Source: Gammaproteobacteria bacterium (GTDB lineage Bacteria; Pseudomonadota; Gammaproteobacteria; Competibacterales; Competibacteraceae). Taken from it: a stretch of DNA of 64,000 nt. The notes under the pieces were generated by a model that saw nothing but the letters and a program-made list of their open reading frames with translations, was not told the DNA's origin and ran no database searches. The stretch's first letter is position 1, and each line of letters opens with the position of its first letter. Below, piece by piece: positions 34,925 to 45,434 of this stretch. The translations under genes were made by a program, and so were the position numbers. The stretch is taken from assembly GCA_020846135.1 (NCBI GenBank), contig JADLEK010000077.1, forward strand, positions 1 to 64,000, written 5' to 3'.

Positions 34925-35105
34925 TGTTATGCTTCAAGACGGAATCGGAATTTCCCGGGTCGGTTTATAGTGGTAACCCGACTGTGGGAGTAGGAACTTG
35001 AAGCAGACCCGAACGCATTATAGTGCCGAAGAAAAAGTGACGTTGCTGCGCCGTCATCTGGAGCAAGGTGAGGCGGTATCGAAGCGGTGTGAAGATCAGG
35101 GTTGG
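34925..35105 (+). mobile_element. IS remnant: left end plus truncated transposase OrfA start
   Basis: A 95-base end (TGTTATGCTTCAAGACGG to CCCGAACGCATT) is followed by a TTG-started frame at 34998 that reads KQTRTHYSAEEKVTLLRRH and EGEAV-like text (LEQGEAVSKRCED), the N-terminal helix-turn-helix of an IS3-type OrfA. The frame leaves family sequence after about 36 codons, so the transposase is a stub. The rest of the 461-base gap (35106-35247) shows no recognised gene. Confidence 0.75.
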
Positions 35106-35247
35106 CTCAGCGACATTTTCAACACTAAACTTCTCAGATTCGGTGTGAATTCGCAACTTCACCTTATCCAAATATGGCCCCAATGCCGCTACCTTACCCG
35201 CCATCCCCCTCAAAAACTGTCCGAACTATTGTTCTGAGGAACCACTG

Positions 35248-35640
35248 ATGAAAGTTCTACTGAGTGCCGCCTTAATCGCCGCATTAAGTGTAAGCGCTGC
35301 CGCCTGCACGGTCGTCACTGACCCCAGTTCCGGCTCCAGCGCCGCCAGCCCGAGCAGTTCCGCGTTCATGAGCCGTCAGCAACAAGTTGCCAAGTTCGCC
35401 AGCGTTAATTTCGACCGGATCAAGCAGGATATGTCCACCGGCCAAGGTGAATATCTGGCGTCACTGGCAACCCTGATCGGCATTGAATCAGGACGCCATC
35501 TGGCCTTTTTCACCTTCACCCAAGAGAAGTTTGCCGTGTTATTCCCCAGCGACCAGACCACCGCAGCCGAAATGTTAGCGGCGCTGGATCGGGAAATGCG
35601 GACCGACCCCCGCTTTGGTCAGCGGCTGGCGTTGAGCTGA
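35248..35640 (+). CDS. DUF3015-like small lipoprotein or periplasmic protein
   Basis: 130 residues with an N-terminal signal; AALSVSAAACTVV gives a possible lipobox-like AAAC. A Ser/Pro-rich linker (28-45) precedes a helical domain with QQVAKFASVNFDRIKQDMST, GQGEYLASLATLIGIE and FPSDQTTAAEMLAALD, which fits the DUF3015 family. It directly precedes a DUF4105 gene, a pairing that I recall from other gammaproteobacteria. TGAGGAACC stands before the ATG. Role unknown, probably envelope related. Confidence 0.7.
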   Translation: MKVLLSAALIAALSVSAAACTVVTDPSSGSSAASPSSSAFMSRQQQVAKFASVNFDRIKQDMSTGQGEYLASLATLIGIESGRHLAFFTFTQEKFAVLFPSDQTTAAEMLAALDREMRTDPRFGQRLALS

Positions 35641-35660
35641 TCGCCAACCGATCCAAAATC

Positions 35661-35699
35661 CCCACTCCCCCTTGGACAAAAGATACCAGGGGGAGTGGG
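35661..35699 (+). terminator. Strong 11-bp hairpin between DUF3015 and DUF4105 genes
   Basis: CCCACTCCCCC and GGGGGAGTGGG pair perfectly around an 17-base loop, followed by CACAGCTTT without a real T-run. It may attenuate rather than end transcription, giving less DUF4105 than DUF3015 product. Confidence 0.6.
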
Positions 35700-35714
35700 C
35701 ACAGCTTTGCTATC

Positions 35715-37625
35715 ATTCCAACGTTTCGCCGCATTCGCACGGTCCTGCTGGGCGTTCTCCTCTACACCAACGCCCACGCTGATCCTGCCTATTTAACCGA
35801 GTTGCTGAGTCACGCCGAGTCTGCTGGCCTCGCAACGCGGCGTGAGTGGCAAACACTGTTGCATTACCGACCATCTGCTCACGGCAAAGGCGCGATCAGT
35901 GATGCGGATGATCCGCGCTTCTTTCTGGCGCCGACGGGAAAAATTGATCCCTCTGCCGAACTCGCTGCGACCTTACGCGCTTTTTTCACCCGCGAACCGG
36001 TGGGTGGCGATCCTCAACCTGCTCAATGCGCCTTTATCGCCCGTTACCGCTGGCTGAAAGCGGAACTGAATATCGATGACCGCCGCCTGCCTTCGCAACC
36101 CTGTGAACGATTTCAGCACTGGTTCGACGAACTGGACGCTGAGGCCGCGACCCTGATCTTTGCCTCAGCCTATCTCAACAATCCCGCCTCGCTATTCGGC
36201 CATACCCTGCTGCGACTGGATCAGCGCGGGCAGACCAAACACACCCGCCTGCTGGCTTATACGATCAATTACGCCGCTGACGATTCCCACAGCAATCTGC
36301 TGATGTACGCCGTGGATGGTATTGCCGGCGGATTCAAGGGCCGTTTTGACGTTCAGCCCTATTACCAATTGGTGCGGGTTTACAGCGATCTGGAAAGCCG
36401 CCATCTCTGGGAATATCGCCTTAATCTGCGCCCCGCACAGTTGCAGCGATTGCTGGAGCATGTCTGGGAACTACGCGGCATTGAGTTTGATTACTATTTT
36501 TTCCGCGAAAACTGCGCCTGGCAATTATTGACTCTGTTGGAAGTTGCTGATCCCGACGTGCGCCTGAGCGGTGCTTTCACAGTCTGGACCCTGCCCGCCG
36601 ACACGATTCGCCAGTTGGCCCAGCAACCGGGGTTGGTCGGGGACATCATCGCTCGTCCGGCGCACGATACGGCCATTCAGCGCCGTTACGCAACGCTGAC
36701 TTCTGATGAACGCCGACTGGCGCGGCGATTATGGCAGAATCCTGACTTGGCGGGCGACCCTGAATTTACGCAACGGGTTCCAGCGCGACAGGCCCTGCTG
36801 CTGGAACTGGCGCTGGATCAACGTCAGCATCAGTACGCCGGTCGCCAGGAGCAGGGAGACCAATCACTGCCTGACGCCGGGACGCATCAACTACTGAGTG
36901 CTCGTCAGAGGTTGCCGATTGCCGCCACGCCGGTGGTTATTGAACCCTTTGCGACTCGTCCGGAAACCGGCCATGCTTCGCGTCGACTGGGTGTTGGACT
37001 GGGGCAACGGGATGGTGCGGCGTTCGTGGAATTTAACGCCCGGGCCAGTTATCACGATCTGCTGGAACCGGAAGCCGGTTACGCCCCGGATGCCCAGATC
37101 GAGTTGCTCAGCCTCGCGCTGCGTCACTACCCGAAGCACGGCGGACTGACCCTGGATCGACTGACCCTGCTGGACATCACCTCGCTACCGCCTTTCAACA
37201 CGCTGACACCCCGTCCGGCCTGGCGGATTCATGCGGGCTGGTGGCCTTTACCTCGCGAAGATAATCTCGATGGTCTGGCGCTCAATCTTAGCGGCGGACT
37301 GGGACTGGCGGCGGAAACCACTTGGCCATGGCGAACCTTGTGGTTCGGCCTGCCCGGACTGGAACTGGACTATCACCGGGATTTCGCCAACGATCATCGC
37401 GTCAGTTTGAGCATGACCACCGGATTGTTGCTACAGCCGACAGCCAATTGGAAAGCACTGGCGAGCGTGACCTGGCTGGACGACCCCTTCAGCGGGCAGG
37501 ATACCGGATTGCGGGCGATTATCACGCAGAACCTGGCGCTGGAACCGGATTTATCCTTCCGCATGGACTGGCGCTACTGGGCCGGCGTCACCGAATTCAG
37601 CCTTGGGTTACGGGCTTATTTCTGA
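35715..37625 (+). CDS. DUF4105 (Lnb-type periplasmic) protein
   Basis: 636 residues if read from ATT at 35715, or 607 from the first conventional start, TTG 35802. The frame upstream of the TTG is open and encodes a clear signal peptide (FRRIRTVLLGVLLYTNAHA then DPAY), so translation must begin before it; no ATG, GTG or TTG is available, and ATT or CTG is the only option unless there is a base error. DUF4105 features are LIFASAYLNNPASLFGHTLLRLD, with the conserved His, LLAYTINYAA, YYQLVRVYSDLESRHLWEY and FFRENCAWQLLTLLE with a conserved Cys. The last 220 residues look like a beta-barrel ending in Phe, suggesting outer-membrane insertion. Function unknown. Confidence 0.82.
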   Translation: MPTFRRIRTVLLGVLLYTNAHADPAYLTELLSHAESAGLATRREWQTLLHYRPSAHGKGAISDADDPRFFLAPTGKIDPSAELAATLRAFFTREPVGGDPQPAQCAFIARYRWLKAELNIDDRRLPSQPCERFQHWFDELDAEAATLIFASAYLNNPASLFGHTLLRLDQRGQTKHTRLLAYTINYAADDSHSNLLMYAVDGIAGGFKGRFDVQPYYQLVRVYSDLESRHLWEYRLNLRPAQLQRLLEHVWELRGIEFDYYFFRENCAWQLLTLLEVADPDVRLSGAFTVWTLPADTIRQLAQQPGLVGDIIARPAHDTAIQRRYATLTSDERRLARRLWQNPDLAGDPEFTQRVPARQALLLELALDQRQHQYAGRQEQGDQSLPDAGTHQLLSARQRLPIAATPVVIEPFATRPETGHASRRLGVGLGQRDGAAFVEFNARASYHDLLEPEAGYAPDAQIELLSLALRHYPKHGGLTLDRLTLLDITSLPPFNTLTPRPAWRIHAGWWPLPREDNLDGLALNLSGGLGLAAETTWPWRTLWFGLPGLELDYHRDFANDHRVSLSMTTGLLLQPTANWKALASVTWLDDPFSGQDTGLRAIITQNLALEPDLSFRMDWRYWAGVTEFSLGLRAYF

Positions 37626-37647
37626 GGGTGGGGACCGGTCGTCCTGA

Positions 37648-37741
37648 TGTTATGCTTCAGACGGAATCGGAATTTCCCAGGTCGGTTTATAATGGTAACC
37701 CGACTGTGGGAGTAGGAACTTGAAGCAGACCCGAACGCATT
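37648..37741 (+). mobile_element. IS remnant: second copy of the same left end
   Basis: 94 bases almost identical to 34925-35019 (about four differences) and in the same orientation, ending at CCCGAACGCATT where the similarity stops. No transposase frame continues. The two copies flank the DUF3015-DUF4105 segment as direct repeats 2.7 kb apart. Confidence 0.8.
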
Positions 37742-37828
37742 GGTAATGGACGACCCTCTTACGCCGACCGGGCAAAATTCCGATTTACGCTGAACCAAAA
37801 CATGAAGAAAACCGGTTGAGAATCGCTG

Positions 37829-38998
37829 TTATCCCTGATAAAGCCGCGCCTTGGGGGTCGGGACAGCGTATTGCAGATCGGAATAGTAGCGCCAGGCTGC
37901 AATGCCGCCGCCGATCAGCGCCGCCGCCAGCACGATCGCGAAGGCGATCTTCCACCCGCTGTAAGGTCGTTCGCCCTGCACTTTGCCGGTGCGGCCATTG
38001 ACCACAAACCGGTAGGTTTTGTCCCGGAACCGGAATGCGGAGAGCCACACCGGCAGCAGAATGTGCTTGAACCGGATTGCGCCATAGCGGGTGTCGGCGC
38101 TCTGAATCCGCTGATGATCGCCACCAATGTCGCGCTCGATGTCGTTCCGGATCACCGGGGCCATAATCTCCTTGGCCCGCTCGAAGCCATCATCCAGTTC
38201 GACCTGATACATTTCGCTGCGAAATCCGCTCAGATAGTCTTCCTGATACGGGGTCAAGTTCGCCAGATCCCAAGGCTCCAGCCGTTCCGTCACTTCACGC
38301 GGCAGTGACTGGCTGGCCAGCACCAGCACATCGTCAAAAAACCGGGCGACCTGGCCAGCCACGGACGTCCAGCGGGTTTTCGTCACCGTGCGGGTGCGCT
38401 CCACTTCCTGACCATTTTCAATGGCGCGGTAGGTTTCCTGCACCTGATAATCATCGCCGCGCTCACCCCGGTAACGGGTGGCGGTGTCGGCATCATAGAT
38501 CCAGTACGGAACGTACATCCCGGCCAGGCTGGCGTCGTTGCGCGCATAATCCTTGAGTCCACCCGGCGCGAACCAGAGGCTGCCGAGCCATTGCCGGAAG
38601 GCGGTGCGGGCCTGATCACGGGGAATCTGGAACGGCAGCAGGGCTTGTGGCTGTAGTTGCCGATGCTGGGCGGTTTTCGCCACGACCGGCGCGCCGCAAA
38701 ACGGACAGACTCCCGCATGAACCGCAGCGTCGAAGGTGTAGGACGCGCCGCAGGAATCGCAATGAATGGCGACATGGTCATTCGCCGGGGCTGCATCGGC
38801 CAGTTCGCGTAACGTCTGCCGAAAGTCCTGCTCTTCAATCGGCGCAGCGGTGGCGGCGATCCGATTTTCATGGCCACAGTGGGTGCAACGCAAGGTGTCA
38901 GCGCCGGGTGCATATTCGAGAGCAGCGCCGCATTGGGCGCAGGGAAAACGGCGGGGTTGTGCGATTGGGTCGGTGGGGGTTGCGGGTTGTGGCGACAT
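37829..38998 (-). CDS. Zinc-ribbon protein with C-terminal membrane anchor, function unknown
   Basis: 389 residues. Two zinc ribbons are visible: FPCAQCG with LRCTHCG (about 19-43), and IHCDSCG with CPFCGAP (about 78-103). The middle is soluble and includes a WFAPGGLKDYAR and YVPYWIYDADTATRYRGERG block, then KHILLPVWLSAFRFRDKTYRF VVNG-type text near the end, and one membrane segment (about 350-370). Similar proteins are often annotated as helicase-like zinc-finger proteins, but no helicase motif is present. Transcribed away from the kdp operon. Confidence 0.75.
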   Translation of the reverse strand: MSPQPATPTDPIAQPRRFPCAQCGAALEYAPGADTLRCTHCGHENRIAATAAPIEEQDFRQTLRELADAAPANDHVAIHCDSCGASYTFDAAVHAGVCPFCGAPVVAKTAQHRQLQPQALLPFQIPRDQARTAFRQWLGSLWFAPGGLKDYARNDASLAGMYVPYWIYDADTATRYRGERGDDYQVQETYRAIENGQEVERTRTVTKTRWTSVAGQVARFFDDVLVLASQSLPREVTERLEPWDLANLTPYQEDYLSGFRSEMYQVELDDGFERAKEIMAPVIRNDIERDIGGDHQRIQSADTRYGAIRFKHILLPVWLSAFRFRDKTYRFVVNGRTGKVQGERPYSGWKIAFAIVLAAALIGGGIAAWRYYSDLQYAVPTPKARLYQG

Positions 38999-39059
38999 AG
39001 CAATAGCTTCCTCCGAACGGTTTTAATCCAGTTTAGCAGAAGGCCAGGGCTTGAGAGCG

Positions 39060-39088
39060 TTGACATTTTATCTATTTTTACTGTTTAT
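39060..39088 (+). promoter_or_regulatory. Candidate kdp promoter
   Basis: TTGACA at 39060-39065 is a perfect -35 hexamer; 17 bases later GTTTAT is a weak -10. The 75 bases around it are strongly T-rich, unlike the rest of the window, which would suit binding by KdpE. No second promoter is obvious before 39173. Confidence 0.45.
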
Positions 39089-39172
39089 TTACAGATCATC
39101 CGCGTTTTTTTACCCTATTTTTATAACTCTTTATTTATGTTTCAGCATTATTCCTGATCGCGGAGGTATTCA

Positions 39173-39265
39173 ATGGATTTCGTTTATCTGGCAGGAATCG
39201 CGCTATTGTTCGCACTGACGGCGGGCCTCGTGATTGGTTGTGCAAAACTGGGGGTAAAACCATGA
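39173..39265 (+). CDS. 30-residue membrane peptide preceding kdpF
   Basis: ATG follows GCGGAGG by six bases, a strong ribosome site. The peptide [19 protein letters not shown] ends [11 protein letters not shown]: one membrane segment and a short basic tail. The stop overlaps the kdpF ATG by four bases. Small single-span peptides of this kind occur in front of kdpF in other proteobacteria; the role is unknown and could be assembly or stability of the KdpFABC pump. Confidence 0.75.
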   Translation: MDFVYLAGIALLFALTAGLVIGCAKLGVKP

Positions 39266-39351
39266 ATTTTCTCTATATTATCAGCGGTCTGGTTGCAACA
39301 GGACTGCTGATTTATCTGGTCGCCGCACTGCTGATGGCGGAGGATTTATGA
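39262..39351 (+). CDS. kdpF: Potassium-transporting ATPase subunit KdpF
   Basis: 29 residues, exactly the length of E. coli Kdp[21 protein letters not shown] then AALLMAEDL. It is a single membrane helix that stabilises the KdpFABC complex. It overlaps both neighbours by four bases (ATGA at each end), so translation is coupled from the small upstream peptide into kdpA. Confidence 0.9.
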   Translation: MNFLYIISGLVATGLLIYLVAALLMAEDL

Positions 39352-41051
39352 TGATCTCACACGCTTGGCTATTGCTTGGATTATTTCTGCTGGTTCTGTT
39401 TGCGCTGATTAAACCACTCGGTATTTATATTGCGGATATCATGGAAGGCCGCTCGCCCGCGTTGCGCTTTGGCGGCCCGATTGAATCAATGATCTACCGT
39501 CTCAGTGGCGTCCACAAAGAGAATGAAATGGGCTGGCTGAATTACGCACTGGCGATCCTGTTATTCAATGGACTGGGCGTGATCACAGTCTTTATTTTGC
39601 AACGCCTCCAGTTCTGGTTGCCGCTGAATCCGCAACAAATGGTTAATGTCAGTCCCGATTCAGCGTTTAATACCGCAGTCAGCTTTGTCACCAATACCAA
39701 CTGGCAAGGATACAGTGGCGAAGCAACGATGAGCTACTTGACGCAAATGCTGGCTTTGACGGTGCAGAATTTTCTGTCGGCAGCGACGGGAATAGTGATC
39801 GCCATTGCGCTGATGCGCGGCTTTGCCCGCCATACTATGCAAAGCATCGGCAATCCGTGGGTCGATCTGGCCCGGATTACCCTCTATGTGCTGTTACCGT
39901 TATCGCTAATGTTCGCGGTTTTGCTGGTCAGTCAGGGTGTCATTCAGAATTTCAGCGCCTATCAGGATGTGACTACGCTTGAAACAGCAACTCAGACTTT
40001 AGCGATGGGGCCGGTCGCTTCACAGGAGGCAATTAAAATGATCGGCACCAATGGCGGAGGTTTCTTTAACGCCAATTCAGCACATCCGTTTGAAAATCCA
40101 ACGCCGCTGACTAATTTTCTGCAAATGCTGGCGATTTTTCTGATTCCGGCGGCGCTTTGCTACACCTTTGGCCGGATCGTCGGCGATATTCGCCAAGGCT
40201 GGGCCGTACTCGCCGCCATGGCCGTGTTATTCGTGATGATGGTCGTCGCCGTTATCCATTTTGAACAACAGGGCAATCCACTTTTTGCCGCTGCTGGAGT
40301 GGATTCCACAGTCGGCAATATGGAGGGCAAGGAAACCCGTTTCGGAATTGCCGATTCAGGATTATTTTCCGCCATCACGACGGCTGCTTCCTGTGGTGCA
40401 GTAAATTCGATGCACGATTCATTCACGCCTCTTGGCGGGATGATTCCGCTGGCGCTGATGCAACTCGGCGAAGTGGTATTCGGCGGAGTCGGTTCCGGTC
40501 TCTATGGGATGCTGATCTTTGCCATTATGGCGGTGTTTATTTCTGGATTAATGATTGGCCGAACCCCCGAATATCTGGGCAAAAAAATTGAAGCCTATGA
40601 GATGAAAATGACTTCAATAGCGATCCTGGCGACGCCGTTGCTGGTGCTTGCTGGAACCGCCATTGCAGTAATAACCGTCAGCGGGCGGGCCGGCATTTTT
40701 AATCCAGGGGCGCATGGTTTTTCCGAAGTGCTATACGCTTTTACCTCAGCTGGGAATAACAACGGCAGCGCTTTTGCCGGGCTGTCGGCTAACACCCCTT
40801 TTTATAATGCGATGCTGGCGATTGCAATGTGGTTTGGCCGCTTCGCAGTGATCGTTCCAGTATTGGCGATAGCCGGAGCGCTGGCTGCTAAAAAGCGTAT
40901 CGCGGTCACTCCTGGCACCTTGCCAACCCACGGGCCGCTATTCGTGATGCTGCTAATCGGTACAGTGTTGCTGGTGGGCTTGCTGAATTACGTCCCGGCT
41001 TTGGCGCTGGGGCCGGCGGTCGAGCATTTGATGCTGTGGGCCGGTCATTGA
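39348..41051 (+). CDS. kdpA: Potassium-transporting ATPase channel-like subunit KdpA
   Basis: 567 residues, full length. KdpA binds and passes potassium through four pore-like repeats; selectivity-filter-like segments seen are [51 protein letters not shown] and [14 protein letters not shown]. It starts [11 protein letters not shown], with the first ATG overlapping the kdpF stop. It works with KdpB for ATP-driven high-affinity potassium uptake. Base composition is slightly lower in GC than the surrounding genes. Confidence 0.98.
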   Translation: MMISHAWLLLGLFLLVLFALIKPLGIYIADIMEGRSPALRFGGPIESMIYRLSGVHKENEMGWLNYALAILLFNGLGVITVFILQRLQFWLPLNPQQMVNVSPDSAFNTAVSFVTNTNWQGYSGEATMSYLTQMLALTVQNFLSAATGIVIAIALMRGFARHTMQSIGNPWVDLARITLYVLLPLSLMFAVLLVSQGVIQNFSAYQDVTTLETATQTLAMGPVASQEAIKMIGTNGGGFFNANSAHPFENPTPLTNFLQMLAIFLIPAALCYTFGRIVGDIRQGWAVLAAMAVLFVMMVVAVIHFEQQGNPLFAAAGVDSTVGNMEGKETRFGIADSGLFSAITTAASCGAVNSMHDSFTPLGGMIPLALMQLGEVVFGGVGSGLYGMLIFAIMAVFISGLMIGRTPEYLGKKIEAYEMKMTSIAILATPLLVLAGTAIAVITVSGRAGIFNPGAHGFSEVLYAFTSAGNNNGSAFAGLSANTPFYNAMLAIAMWFGRFAVIVPVLAIAGALAAKKRIAVTPGTLPTHGPLFVMLLIGTVLLVGLLNYVPALALGPAVEHLMLWAGH

Positions 41052-41070
41052 GAAAAGGGGAGAAAAACCA

Positions 41071-43137
41071 ATGTCTCGTAAAGCACTGACTCTGTTCGAT
41101 CCGACGCTGGTGAAACCGGCCATCGTCGATTCCTTCAAAAAGCTGGACCCCCGACTGCAATGGCGTAACCCGGTGATGTTCGTCGTCTACGTCGGCAGCA
41201 TTCTGACCACGGTGCTGTGGGCGCAGGCGCTCGGCGGTCAGGGTGAGGCCTCCGCCGGCTTCATTCTCGCCATCGCGCTGTGGCTGTGGTTTACCGTGCT
41301 GTTCGCTAATTTCGCCGAGGCGCTGGCCGAGGGTCGCAGCAAGGCGCAGGCGGCGTCCCTGCGCGGCGCCAAGAAAACCGTCGTAGCTAAGAAGTTGCGA
41401 GAACCACGTTACGGCGCTCAGACGGATTTGCTGGCTGGCGTCGAACTGCGGCGCGGTGACGTGGTGTTGGTGGAAGCCGGCGACATGATCCCAGCCGACG
41501 GCGAGGTGATCGAAGGCGTCGCCTCGGTCAACGAAAGCGCCATCACCGGCGAATCCGCCCCGGTGATCCGCGAGTCAGGCGGCGACTTCAGCGCCGTCAC
41601 CGGCGGCACTACCGTGCTATCCGACTGGATCGTGGTCCGCGTGTCGGTTAATCCCGGCGAGGCGTTCATCGACCGCATGATCGCGATGGTGGAAGGCGCC
41701 AAGCGCCAGAAGACGCCCAACGAGATCGCGCTGACTATCCTGCTAGTGGCGCTGACGATCATCTTTCTCGGCGTGACGGTGACTCTGCTGCCGTTCTCGC
41801 TATTCAGCGTGGAGGTGGCGAAAGCCGGTTCGCCGGTGACGATCACCGTGCTAGTCGCCCTGCTGGTCTGCCTCATTCCGACCACCATCGCCGGATTACT
41901 GTCGGCTATCGGCGTGGCCGGCATGAGCCGGATGATGCAGGCGAACGTCATTGCCACCTCGGGCCGGGCGGTGGAAGCGGCGGGCGACGTCGATGTGCTG
42001 CTGCTGGACAAAACCGGCACCATTACCCTTGGCAATCGGCAGGCGGCAGAGTTTCTGCCGGCCCCCGGCGTCAAGGAAGCCGAACTAGCCGATGCCGCGC
42101 AACTCGCGTCGCTGGCTGATGAAACGCCGGAGGGTCGCAGCATCGTGATTCTCGCCAAGCAACGCTTTAATCTGCGGGAGCGGGATATTCGCGGCATTGG
42201 CGCTACTTTTATTCATTTCTCAGCGCAAACCCGGATGAGCGGGGTTAATCTGGACGGAAAACAGATTCGCAAGGGATCGGCGGATGCCATTCGCCGGCAT
42301 ACTGAAATTCTAGGCGGCAGTTTCCCGGAGACCGTGTCTCGAACTGTGAATGAAATAGCCAGTCGCGGCAGCACCCCCCTGGTAGTCGCCGACGGCGCAA
42401 AGGTGCTCGGTGTCATCGAACTTAAGGACATTGTCAAGGGTGGCATCAAGGAGCGTTTCGCCGAATTGCGGCGGATGGGGATCAAGACGGTGATGATCAC
42501 CGGCGACAACCGGCTGACCGCCGCCGCCATCGCCGCTGAGGCCGGGGTGGACGATTTCCTCGCCGAAGCCACGCCGGAAGCGAAACTCGCTCTGATCCGC
42601 CAGCATCAGGCTGATGGGCGGCTGGTGGCGATGACTGGCGACGGCACAAATGATGCTCCGGCGTTGGCGCAGGCTGATGTAGCGGTAGCGATGAATACCG
42701 GCACTCAGGCAGCAAAGGAGGCGGGCAATATGGTCGACTTGGACTCGAATCCAACCAAGCTGATTGAAATCGTCGAGACTGGCAAACAGATGTTAATGAC
42801 TCGCGGCTCGCTGACGACATTCAGCATGGCTAATGATATCGCCAAGTATTTCGCGATTGTCCCGGCAGCGTTTGTGACCACCTATCCGCAACTCGATGCA
42901 CTCAATATCATGGGACTGGCCAGCCCGGCTTCGGCGATTCTCTCCGCAGTAATTTTTAATGCCTTGATCATCATTTTTCTCATCCCATTGGCGCTGCAAG
43001 GTGTCAAATACCGAGCATTAGGCGCGGCGATATTATTGCGGCGTAATCTGCTGATTTACGGCTTGGGCGGGATCATCGTGCCGTTTATCGGCATCAAGCT
43101 GATTGATCTGCTGATTGCAGCGACTGGTTTGGCGTGA
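41071..43137 (+). CDS. kdpB: Potassium-transporting P-type ATPase subunit KdpB
   Basis: 688 residues. The phosphorylated Asp is D313 in [17 protein letters not shown] ([16 protein letters not shown]) is the actuator loop, KGSADA the nucleotide site and [22 protein letters not shown] the hinge. It hydrolyses ATP to drive potassium through KdpA. GGGGAG lies 9 bases before the ATG. In E. coli Ser162 in the TGES loop is the site of inhibitory phosphorylation, and the same TGES Ser is present here. Confidence 0.98.
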   Translation: MSRKALTLFDPTLVKPAIVDSFKKLDPRLQWRNPVMFVVYVGSILTTVLWAQALGGQGEASAGFILAIALWLWFTVLFANFAEALAEGRSKAQAASLRGAKKTVVAKKLREPRYGAQTDLLAGVELRRGDVVLVEAGDMIPADGEVIEGVASVNESAITGESAPVIRESGGDFSAVTGGTTVLSDWIVVRVSVNPGEAFIDRMIAMVEGAKRQKTPNEIALTILLVALTIIFLGVTVTLLPFSLFSVEVAKAGSPVTITVLVALLVCLIPTTIAGLLSAIGVAGMSRMMQANVIATSGRAVEAAGDVDVLLLDKTGTITLGNRQAAEFLPAPGVKEAELADAAQLASLADETPEGRSIVILAKQRFNLRERDIRGIGATFIHFSAQTRMSGVNLDGKQIRKGSADAIRRHTEILGGSFPETVSRTVNEIASRGSTPLVVADGAKVLGVIELKDIVKGGIKERFAELRRMGIKTVMITGDNRLTAAAIAAEAGVDDFLAEATPEAKLALIRQHQADGRLVAMTGDGTNDAPALAQADVAVAMNTGTQAAKEAGNMVDLDSNPTKLIEIVETGKQMLMTRGSLTTFSMANDIAKYFAIVPAAFVTTYPQLDALNIMGLASPASAILSAVIFNALIIIFLIPLALQGVKYRALGAAILLRRNLLIYGLGGIIVPFIGIKLIDLLIAATGLA

Positions 43138-43152
43138 CGAAAGATTAAAAAT

Positions 43153-43740
43153 ATGAAGACGTTGATTCGCCCGGCGTTGACACTGTTCATTCTGCTGTCA
43201 ATTATTACTGGTCTGATTTATCCCCTGTTGGTGACGGGAATCAGTCAGGCGCTATTCCCGACTCAGGCGGCGGGTAGCCTAATTCTCCGCGACGGCAAAC
43301 CGATTGGCTCCAGGCTAATCGGGCAGCATTTCACCGATCCAAAATACTTCTGGGGTCGCCTTTCGGCAACTTCACCGCAACCTTATAATTCTGCGGCTTC
43401 CAGCGGTTCCAATTTTGGCCCGCTGAATCCCTTGCTGAAAGAAGCTGCTGAATCCCACATTAAAACCTTGCGCGAGGCTGATCCGGGTAATAATGCACCG
43501 ATCCCGGTCGATCTGGTGACCGCTTCGGCCAGTGGTCTCGATCCACATATCAGCCCTGCCGCCGCTAAATATCAGATAGCGCGGGTAGCGCGGGCGCGCG
43601 GATTATCACCCGATGCGGTGCGAACCCTAGTGATGCAACAGACCGAGGATCGGGAATGGGGCGTGTTCGGCGAACCCAGGGTCAATGTATTGGCGCTGAA
43701 TCTGGCGCTGGATCATCTCTCATCCCAACCAAAACCATGA
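43153..43740 (+). CDS. kdpC: Potassium-transporting ATPase subunit KdpC
   Basis: 195 residues with one N-terminal membrane helix (about 8-30) and a periplasmic domain. Family motifs: [68 protein letters not shown] and [10 protein letters not shown] near the end. KdpC stabilises the KdpAB complex. Its stop overlaps the start of the CorA-like gene by four bases, so an extra membrane protein is coupled to the pump. Confidence 0.97.
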   Translation: MKTLIRPALTLFILLSIITGLIYPLLVTGISQALFPTQAAGSLILRDGKPIGSRLIGQHFTDPKYFWGRLSATSPQPYNSAASSGSNFGPLNPLLKEAAESHIKTLREADPGNNAPIPVDLVTASASGLDPHISPAAAKYQIARVARARGLSPDAVRTLVMQQTEDREWGVFGEPRVNVLALNLALDHLSSQPKP

Positions 43741-45398
43741 ATAACCCTCCAGTGAATGATCCGAATCAATCCACCACGCCCATAGTCCGTCATTTTCGCC
43801 AGATTCTGCTTTGGCCATTGCGGGTAATTCCCGACCAGGCGGAGGGAATACGTATCTCCAAATACTGGGAGCTGCTGGAAGGATTAGGCGGGCAATGTCC
43901 GTGGCAGGAAGTTGTAGACGAGTTTGGCGACCCTGCCGATTTTCACGAGCGTCATTATAAGGAGTTCGTTACTTTTCTGCCGTATGTCCAGCGCTTCCTG
44001 TATGGCGAAGGCGTGGGGCGCGAAGGTTTGACTGGCTACGGCCAATCGCCGATTCGGGTTTTTCGCCGTCGGGGCATTGCGCAAATGCGGGTCATTTTTA
44101 CAGATCAAGCGCCGCCGGTGGTGTTCGAGATCGCCCATATCGATCTCCACTTTTTCTATGATATTGACATCATCATTTTAGCGGTGGAATTCTTCGCTAA
44201 TGACCTACCGTTGCCGGTGGCTCAGGAGGCGCTATTCAAATTGGGCCGCGCTTATCCAGCGTTCTGGGAAGCGAATGGTCAGGGCGGGCAGTGTCCATAC
44301 CGGGTCGAGTGGTTGTCAGCGACCGGCGAAACCCTGGCCGTATCGGACTATCATCATCGACAGCACTATCTTCCGTTCGTGGGTCAGCACCGTTCTCCTA
44401 ATATCGCCGCCCATTGGGAATATCTGCTGCGGCCACTGGCTTTGTACCACTCTGATCGTGAAGGCGTGATGTGGTATCGGCAGGTCGAATATCATCGGAT
44501 GCCGTTGCTGGCTTATCTCAGCTTTGACGATCCGCAGGTCCTGACCCGGGGCGATTTCGCCCGACTGGCGTTAAATACCAAGCCGGGCGCTTCTGACACC
44601 TTGCCGTACTCCGAGCGGGAACTGGCGCAGTTTGAACAGAAATACTGTTATGACAAATTCTGGGATCCGCTCGATCCGGAATTCAGCAGCCGCTATCTGT
44701 GTTGTGGCCATTCTTTCGTCATGGTCGGAAAAGCCAGCGAACGCTTTTTCACCGATCCCGATGCGGGTCTGCTCGGTCAATTTCGCCATCAGTATTTCCT
44801 GGTTAATTTGATCGCCCACTTCCAAAAAGCCACCTTGATGCTGTTCTCGGAATGGCTGGCGGCAGCGATCAGTCAGCTTGATGTTCGGAATATAGATTCG
44901 GTCAAAGCCTTCAAGCGGGAAATTCGCCGGGTCATGGAAACCTTTCTGCGGTTTACTCATCGCTACTGGTTTCATGAGGTCTCCAATCAGGCGCAAGTCC
45001 GGGATTTGTTTCGGATGCTGACCGGTCATCTCGATACCGACCGGGTTTATCAGGATGTCAGCGCGGCGGTCAAGGAGATGAATAATTATCTGGATAGCGA
45101 CAGCCTGCGCCGGCAGGCGAATACCGTGGTGCGGCTGACTGTGGTGACTACGCTGGGACTGATCGCTACCGTTTCGACCGGGTTTCTGGGGATGAACATT
45201 TTCGATGAAACCAGCAATCCGATCTGGGTCAAGCTGTTGATTTTTATTGCGGTGGTTATTCCCAGTATTTTGCTGGTCAACTATGCGGTCGCCAATGCCA
45301 AGGTGCTTTCCGATTTTCTCGAAGCCTTGGCGGATCAGCGGCTGACCTGGTGGGATCGGCTGAAAGTGTTGTTGCGAATCTGGTGGAAGCCACGCTGA
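43737..45398 (+). CDS. CorA-like membrane protein with GMN motif, coupled to kdpC
   Basis: 553 residues. The first 460 are soluble with no recognised domain beyond similarity to a conserved family of about the same length. The last 90 hold two membrane segments (about 465-487 and 500-520); the first ends in GFLGMN (G485, M486, N487), the selectivity signature of CorA magnesium channels, followed by FDETSNPIW and a basic tail. The start is the ATG overlapping the kdpC stop; an earlier frame opening lies inside kdpC. A helical coiled part (370-460) before the membrane is like the CorA stalk. Transport of magnesium or another cation is inference. Confidence 0.75.
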   Translation: MNNPPVNDPNQSTTPIVRHFRQILLWPLRVIPDQAEGIRISKYWELLEGLGGQCPWQEVVDEFGDPADFHERHYKEFVTFLPYVQRFLYGEGVGREGLTGYGQSPIRVFRRRGIAQMRVIFTDQAPPVVFEIAHIDLHFFYDIDIIILAVEFFANDLPLPVAQEALFKLGRAYPAFWEANGQGGQCPYRVEWLSATGETLAVSDYHHRQHYLPFVGQHRSPNIAAHWEYLLRPLALYHSDREGVMWYRQVEYHRMPLLAYLSFDDPQVLTRGDFARLALNTKPGASDTLPYSERELAQFEQKYCYDKFWDPLDPEFSSRYLCCGHSFVMVGKASERFFTDPDAGLLGQFRHQYFLVNLIAHFQKATLMLFSEWLAAAISQLDVRNIDSVKAFKREIRRVMETFLRFTHRYWFHEVSNQAQVRDLFRMLTGHLDTDRVYQDVSAAVKEMNNYLDSDSLRRQANTVVRLTVVTTLGLIATVSTGFLGMNIFDETSNPIWVKLLIFIAVVIPSILLVNYAVANAKVLSDFLEALADQRLTWWDRLKVLLRIWWKPR

Positions 45399-45434
45399 AA
45401 AGCGGTTCGGTCTGAAGCTGGAAAAAGTCTGAGA

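Noticed and set aside
34965..35213. 82-codon minus-strand frame in the IS remnant region
   Set aside because: Crosses two unrelated segments (IS end and unassigned sequence); no family similarity recognised.
39000..39172. c-di-AMP or other riboswitch upstream of kdp
   Set aside because: No conserved riboswitch core visible; the region is T-rich and looks like an ordinary promoter with a KdpE-type site.
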